Shown here: positions 31,992 to 36,038 of the stretch, one piece after another
Position numbering within the stretch: position 1 is the first letter of the stretch
Layout: every line of letters starts with the position of its first letter
Assembly (NCBI GenBank): GCA_029260735.1
Contig: JAJDCR010000071.1
Location: 1-36,038, forward strand
DNA: 36,038 bases
Source: Planctomycetota bacterium
Lineage (GTDB): Bacteria > Planctomycetota > Uabimicrobiia > Uabimicrobiales > Uabimicrobiaceae
Direction of reading: 5' to 3'
Program-made: the position numbers and the translations under genes
Notes under the pieces: generated by a model
Told to the model about the DNA's origin: nothing
What the model saw: the letters and a program-made list of their open reading frames with translations, nothing else
Database searches by the model: none

Positions 31992-34900
31992 TTACACCCT
32001 CAAACCCAAAGGACGAGCCATCACTCCCAAAAACCAGCTCACCAAATTCAAGAGCACCGAGAGAAAAAGCCCCAGAACCAAAGCGTTGCTGTGAGGAATA
32101 AACCAAACACCTAAAAAAGCCGGTAAAAAAGTTACCAAAAGCAAAGCAATCATAAAAACAGCAAAACGATTTTGATGAAAATGAGTGAGAAGAAAAACTC
32201 CGGCCAAAACACTCACCATAACAAAGAAAAAGTGTAGGCTACGCTGGGTGTTTATGTGAGAGTATGAGACAGAAAGATTCACGATGCTCGGAGAAGTCGT
32301 TTTACTTCCTTGGAAACTAACTTGAGTGTTAAGAGAGATATCCATAGAGCGCAGTCCCTTCGCTTTAGTCGCCTCAATTCCCGCCTCACTTATTTTTTCG
32401 AGAGATTTTCTAAGCTCTAAATCAGAAAGAAGGTACCCCGCACGCTTTTCTTCTTTTTTTGGCTCCCACTCTGTAGAACTTCCCTCTCCCCCCAGCTTAC
32501 CATCAAAATCAAAATCACCAAAATTATTGCGTTTTGAATTACTCTCTCCGAGGCGACCATTTTTTCCTCCTTCAAAAACCTCATCCCTAATATCTCTATC
32601 AGGATATTGAATATCTTGATTAGAAGGAGTATCTGCTTTTTCCGAATACAAGCGTTCAGCCTCTCTTTGAGCTTCTTGTTTTTTTTCTTGCCCTAACACA
32701 TTTCGAGTTTCCAGACTTCTTTTCAACTCTTCTTCTTCCTTTATTTCCTTTATTTCCTTTTCGAAGTTCTTCAAAACTACTTTTGGCGGCAAAGGAGATT
32801 TTTTTTTGCTTGCCTTTTCTCCCACCAGACCAGACTTTCTGGACTCTATCGTTTTCGAGGCCAATTGCTCATAGTCTTCTCGTTTATTTTTAGCGTGGTC
32901 TAATCCATTAAGAGTCTTCGAATAAGACTCCACAGTAGTTTCAGGAGAAGCTACGCCCAAGTTTGGAGCGTCGGGAGAAGAAAGAAAGCGAGAAGAAGAT
33001 ATCCATCTTAGAGCATGGGTGTACCAGGGGTAATCTTGCGTTGAGCTAAAAGTTTTGGCTAAGCGATATTCCTGAGGTAGATAAACTTGCCAAGAAAGGG
33101 TACGAGCAGGAATTTCTTTTTTCCACTGGGGTCTTTCTAGTTGTAGCTTTCCTCCAGAACTAAGTGACTTAGTTCGACGTTGGTAAACGATTTTGATTTC
33201 ATTGGGTTGCCCATCATTGCGCCGCTTTACCGGAATCGCAATGCTATTCTCACCGACGAGAGGTTTTTCTCCTTTTCCATCGACTACGGCAGACCAAAAG
33301 TCCGCTCCTAAAGGAAGTTGTAAATGGAAAAACTGCAAGCCCAAGTGAGAAAGTCGATAAACACACTCCACCCGCTCCATCTCGCTCCCAGGGTAAATAG
33401 TCGCAATATTAACCGATTGCAAAACCGCTTCTGAGACCTCCAGTGGGTCGCGGACTCCAATGCGTAAATTCATTTGGTAGTTAGCTTGGGTGTACTTTAG
33501 ACTATAGCTAAAGTCTCGTTGGGGAGTAAAATTGGGATGGGCAAAAATGGGAACATCATCTGTCGTGATAGAATCCAGCTTCCCACTTTCTATTAAAATT
33601 TCCGACTGTGAGCTACTCTCTACACCAATAAATCCCTTGAGGTTATCCAGATCTTCAAACTCTATCTTGGGATAAGTATAAAAAGATTCTTTTCCGACCA
33701 AAGGAACTTCGCTACTCAAATAAAGCGAATATGCGCCCATAACTTTTTTTTGTAACTCAATTTCCCAAATCCGTTGCCCATTTTCTCGGATTTCCTTCTT
33801 CTCTTTGATCAAACCATGCTCGTCTTGGACATGAACCAAAGGAGTGAAGGAACCGTCCATACGAAAGCGAAATCGATTAACAGAGGCATTTTTGATACTG
33901 TAAGCCAAGGTAGTGGCGTAGCGCATCTCCTCTGCTCCCACACGAATATAGTGAGCTGCGACCAGAGAAACCCGAGGAGTTTTACGGGTGATCTCCAAAG
34001 TTCCCTGAGCTTGATGGGAAAATAGTTTAAGACCTAAAGCCAAGTTTTCACTAGAGATTTGCAGACTGCGAATGATTTTTAAATCAACAGAATCGATTTT
34101 GCGCAAGAGAGAAGTTTTTATCTGGTAGTCCGAGTCGGCAATAATTCCAGTAAAAGAAGGCAGATAACGGCAATTCAGAGGAATAACCGTCGGCAAAGAC
34201 AATTTTCGCTTACTCCAATTAGTCTGCCAACCATCCGGGATATGCTTTAACTCCAAGAATACTTTGTAGCGCTGCTTCTTCACCAGTTTTTGCTCTAAAG
34301 GAAGATAGAGAATTTCATTTTCAATGTAGTAAGAAGGAAGCGGTGCATTTTGAAAGACGGCCTTTTCATTCTGCGCGATTAAAGTTTTCACCGAAGTCAA
34401 AGTCCATCCGACAGGCAAGCGCAAAGATAGCTCCTTCACCTCTCCTTCCGTAAGATCAAAGGTCACATCCGTCGCCATCTCAAAACCATCAGGATAGATG
34501 CTGATTGCCGAAACCAAGGAGCTCTCCAGGGCCATTTTGATCCTGCTTTTATGAAGCCAAACCTCATATTTAGGTTCCCAGTACTCTAAAGCTAAAAAAG
34601 GGGTTTGTCCAAATGAATGAACTTTTTCCTGTAAAACAAAAGACCCTTTTGAAAAACGCGAAGAGGGAGTAATTTTTTGTAAGTTCACTTGCCGAGCTAG
34701 AGAAAACTCTTCTAACTGCACTTTAATATCAGAAGTTTTTTCGACATAAATCTGTCCAGTTTGGCGGAGTAAATGCTCTCCTTTTCCTTCCAGCTTAGGA
34801 AGAGAGAAACCACAGTCTTCTAAAAGACGTGTTTCTCCACTAATAGAAATTTGATGCTGTCCGAGAAGTTCTCTTTCTAACTGAATGGTAAGAAGGCGCT

Positions 34901-35801
34901 CTCCTTCTTTTTCTTCAACATCCCAACGCGATTCCGAGATGCTCAAAAGATCCATTTTTGCAGGAAGAACAAACTGAAAAGTACGCAAAGGGCGATGATG
35001 AACCTCTAAATTAATCCGAAAGCGAGAAAAAACACTGTCTTCCTTCACTAAATGAGAGGTATCAATCTGAAGTAACTCAATAGCTTTCTTTTCATCCTCT
35101 TTTTCTTTTGGGCGCACACTCAAAGAAAGCTCTTTACGGGAGCCTAAAAAAATCTCTAAGAAATCTTTATCTTCACTAAGTCCGTGCTGCGGTCTAGTGC
35201 TATAGACATAGCGACTTTCACTCGATAATCGAAATATTTGCTCGGGAAAATTTCCTAACTCAAGTTTAGCAAACTGTTCATCTCGCTTACTCTCCATTTT
35301 CTGATGACAAAGCATCCGGAAAGTGTAGCTCCCTGCTCCTGGCAAAAAAATCTTGTAGCGAGAACGAGAAGAATCTATATCTCGGGAAAAAAGAGCGACT
35401 GGTTTATCGTTCCCCTTATCATTTTGTTTATCATTTAAAGTCGCCTCAGAAATCCCCATCTTCCCAAAATCAAACTCAAAAGGAGTTAATCCCTCTGACA
35501 AACAAACCAAATTCATCTCCATCCAAAAGCTCAGAGTTTGCTCATGAATTTCTCCTCGGTAGACTACATCCTGGACAACAATAGATTGCAAAGGCTTTTC
35601 CACTAAACGAGGCTGCCTCTGCAGAAGATTCTCATACTCTCGATAAGAGATTTGCACTCCCTTGCTCTCTAACTCCAAAACTATCTTCCAATCCTTTTGA
35701 GGCACATAAATGAATTCTCGCTTGCCTAACTCCGATTGAGCCCAAAGCAAAGAAAAAAATCCCCCCAGCAGCAATCCCCACAAACAGCATTTTTTCCACA
35801 T
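31992..35801 (-). CDS. very large envelope protein of unknown family
   Basis: The product is 1269 aa. AAGGAG seven bases before the ATG supports the start. The signal peptide is MWKKCCLWGLLLGGFFSLLWAQ. Residues about 30-950 are beta-strand-rich with many aromatic/charged alternations (HQISISGETRLL, YKVFLELKHIP, EIKIVYQRRT), suggesting repeated Ig-like or sandwich domains. A strongly charged coiled coil with EKEIKEIKEEEELKR lies at about 1015-1065, then a Gly/Asn-rich low-complexity segment. Three hydrophobic helices close the protein (FFFVMVSVLAGVFLL; AVFMIALLLVTFLPAFLGVWF; ALVLGLFLSVLLNLVSWFLG). I infer it is exported and anchored in the cytoplasmic membrane by its C-terminus. I do not recognise a family. 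A deleted paralogue lies at 27.8-28.0 kb. Confidence 0.85.
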   Translation of the reverse strand: MWKKCCLWGLLLGGFFSLLWAQSELGKREFIYVPQKDWKIVLELESKGVQISYREYENLLQRQPRLVEKPLQSIVVQDVVYRGEIHEQTLSFWMEMNLVCLSEGLTPFEFDFGKMGISEATLNDKQNDKGNDKPVALFSRDIDSSRSRYKIFLPGAGSYTFRMLCHQKMESKRDEQFAKLELGNFPEQIFRLSSESRYVYSTRPQHGLSEDKDFLEIFLGSRKELSLSVRPKEKEDEKKAIELLQIDTSHLVKEDSVFSRFRINLEVHHRPLRTFQFVLPAKMDLLSISESRWDVEEKEGERLLTIQLERELLGQHQISISGETRLLEDCGFSLPKLEGKGEHLLRQTGQIYVEKTSDIKVQLEEFSLARQVNLQKITPSSRFSKGSFVLQEKVHSFGQTPFLALEYWEPKYEVWLHKSRIKMALESSLVSAISIYPDGFEMATDVTFDLTEGEVKELSLRLPVGWTLTSVKTLIAQNEKAVFQNAPLPSYYIENEILYLPLEQKLVKKQRYKVFLELKHIPDGWQTNWSKRKLSLPTVIPLNCRYLPSFTGIIADSDYQIKTSLLRKIDSVDLKIIRSLQISSENLALGLKLFSHQAQGTLEITRKTPRVSLVAAHYIRVGAEEMRYATTLAYSIKNASVNRFRFRMDGSFTPLVHVQDEHGLIKEKKEIRENGQRIWEIELQKKVMGAYSLYLSSEVPLVGKESFYTYPKIEFEDLDNLKGFIGVESSSQSEILIESGKLDSITTDDVPIFAHPNFTPQRDFSYSLKYTQANYQMNLRIGVRDPLEVSEAVLQSVNIATIYPGSEMERVECVYRLSHLGLQFFHLQLPLGADFWSAVVDGKGEKPLVGENSIAIPVKRRNDGQPNEIKIVYQRRTKSLSSGGKLQLERPQWKKEIPARTLSWQVYLPQEYRLAKTFSSTQDYPWYTHALRWISSSRFLSSPDAPNLGVASPETTVESYSKTLNGLDHAKNKREDYEQLASKTIESRKSGLVGEKASKKKSPLPPKVVLKNFEKEIKEIKEEEELKRSLETRNVLGQEKKQEAQREAERLYSEKADTPSNQDIQYPDRDIRDEVFEGGKNGRLGESNSKRNNFGDFDFDGKLGGEGSSTEWEPKKEEKRAGYLLSDLELRKSLEKISEAGIEATKAKGLRSMDISLNTQVSFQGSKTTSPSIVNLSVSYSHINTQRSLHFFFVMVSVLAGVFLLTHFHQNRFAVFMIALLLVTFLPAFLGVWFIPHSNALVLGLFLSVLLNLVSWFLGVMARPLGLRV

Positions 35802-35848
35802 CTTTATTTCTCCTTGCTTTGTTCTTCAATTCTATATTTGAGTTTATG

Positions 35849-36038
35849 GTCGCGTAGCGACTGAGGCACGTAGCCAGGGCATTTATGCCTTACTTTTATA
35901 CACATAATCCCGCTTTGCTGGATAAATGTACATATTAGAATATGCCCCAGGCTATAATATTTTCCTGCTTACTGGATAAAACATAGATATTAAAATGTGC
36001 CTACCGCAAAGCGGTTACATAATAAAGCCTGGGGTTTC
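35849..36038. repeat. modular palindromic repeat family C, copy 2 (right edge)
   Basis: The region upstream of the large envelope gene holds a GTCGC-GTA-GCGAC hairpin (35849-35861), the 35888-35908 and 36026-36038 blocks shared with 26.84 kb, and two degenerate tandem units of about 55 bp. One runs GCTTTGCTGGATAAATGTAC... from about 35911, the other GCTTACTGGATAAAACATAG... from about 35967. A CTACCGCAAAGCGGT hairpin follows. The element runs off the right edge. No gene is seen. Confidence 0.75.

Overview
The window is AT-rich bacterial chromosome with coding on both strands, mostly single genes or short convergent/divergent pairs. Its gene content points to the PVC superphylum, most likely a planctomycete-like or Lentisphaerae-like lineage. 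The pointers are a giant membrane Ser/Thr kinase fused to a PEGA domain and a beta-propeller, a run of PEP-CTERM surface proteins, a very large secreted/anchored protein with no recognisable family, and abundant short intergenic palindromic repeats. This placement is inference from gene style, not from a marker phylogeny. No phage, plasmid, IS transposase, CRISPR array, restriction system or toxin-antitoxin pair is visible.

Layout. 1-634: two tRNA genes on the minus strand (Met-CAU with an unusual C33, Arg-UCU), the first codons of a probable minus-strand gene at the left edge, a 113-bp inverted-repeat element and a 20-bp tandem repeat. 635-8118: metabolic and housekeeping genes in alternating orientation: secreted VWA protein, beta-CASP metallo-hydrolase, SAM methyltransferase, AidB/ACAD11-like acyl-CoA dehydrogenase, AIM24-family protein, and a threonine/serine dehydratase-like PLP enzyme. 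8119-13349: a 1621-residue kinase-propeller protein with a repeat-rich 3' flank. 13518-16783: YukJ-like DUF2278 protein, a small orphan gene between repeats, and a phoH-ybeY operon on the minus strand closed by a strong intrinsic terminator. 16922-23242: urocanate hydratase, histidyl-tRNA synthetase and an oversized histidine ammonia-lyase, all on the plus strand. Together they cover the first two steps of histidine catabolism plus histidine charging.

23345-31930: six secreted proteins with PEP-CTERM-type tails (one degenerate) in an 8.6-kb stretch, interspersed with a PsbP/DcrB-like secreted protein, a double-rhodanese protein fused to a DUF2314-like domain, and an SRPBCC protein. No exosortase or EPS gene is present, so sorting must depend on machinery elsewhere. 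31992-35801: a 1269-residue envelope protein with signal peptide and C-terminal membrane helices. A decayed, internally deleted paralogue of this gene lies at about 27.8-28.0 kb, still carrying both ends but missing nearly all of the middle.

The most distinctive aspect beyond the genes is the set of dispersed non-coding repeats: a GGCAGGAGCC-core family in inverted pairs at three loci, a roughly 140-170-bp repeat present twice (8.3 and 28.1 kb), and a modular palindromic family shared between 26.84 kb and the right edge. I did not find a convincing new multi-gene system. The best leads are the gene relic, the atypical HAL (Ser-Ser-Gly prosthetic-group triad and two insertions), the rhodanese-DUF2314 fusion and the repeat families.
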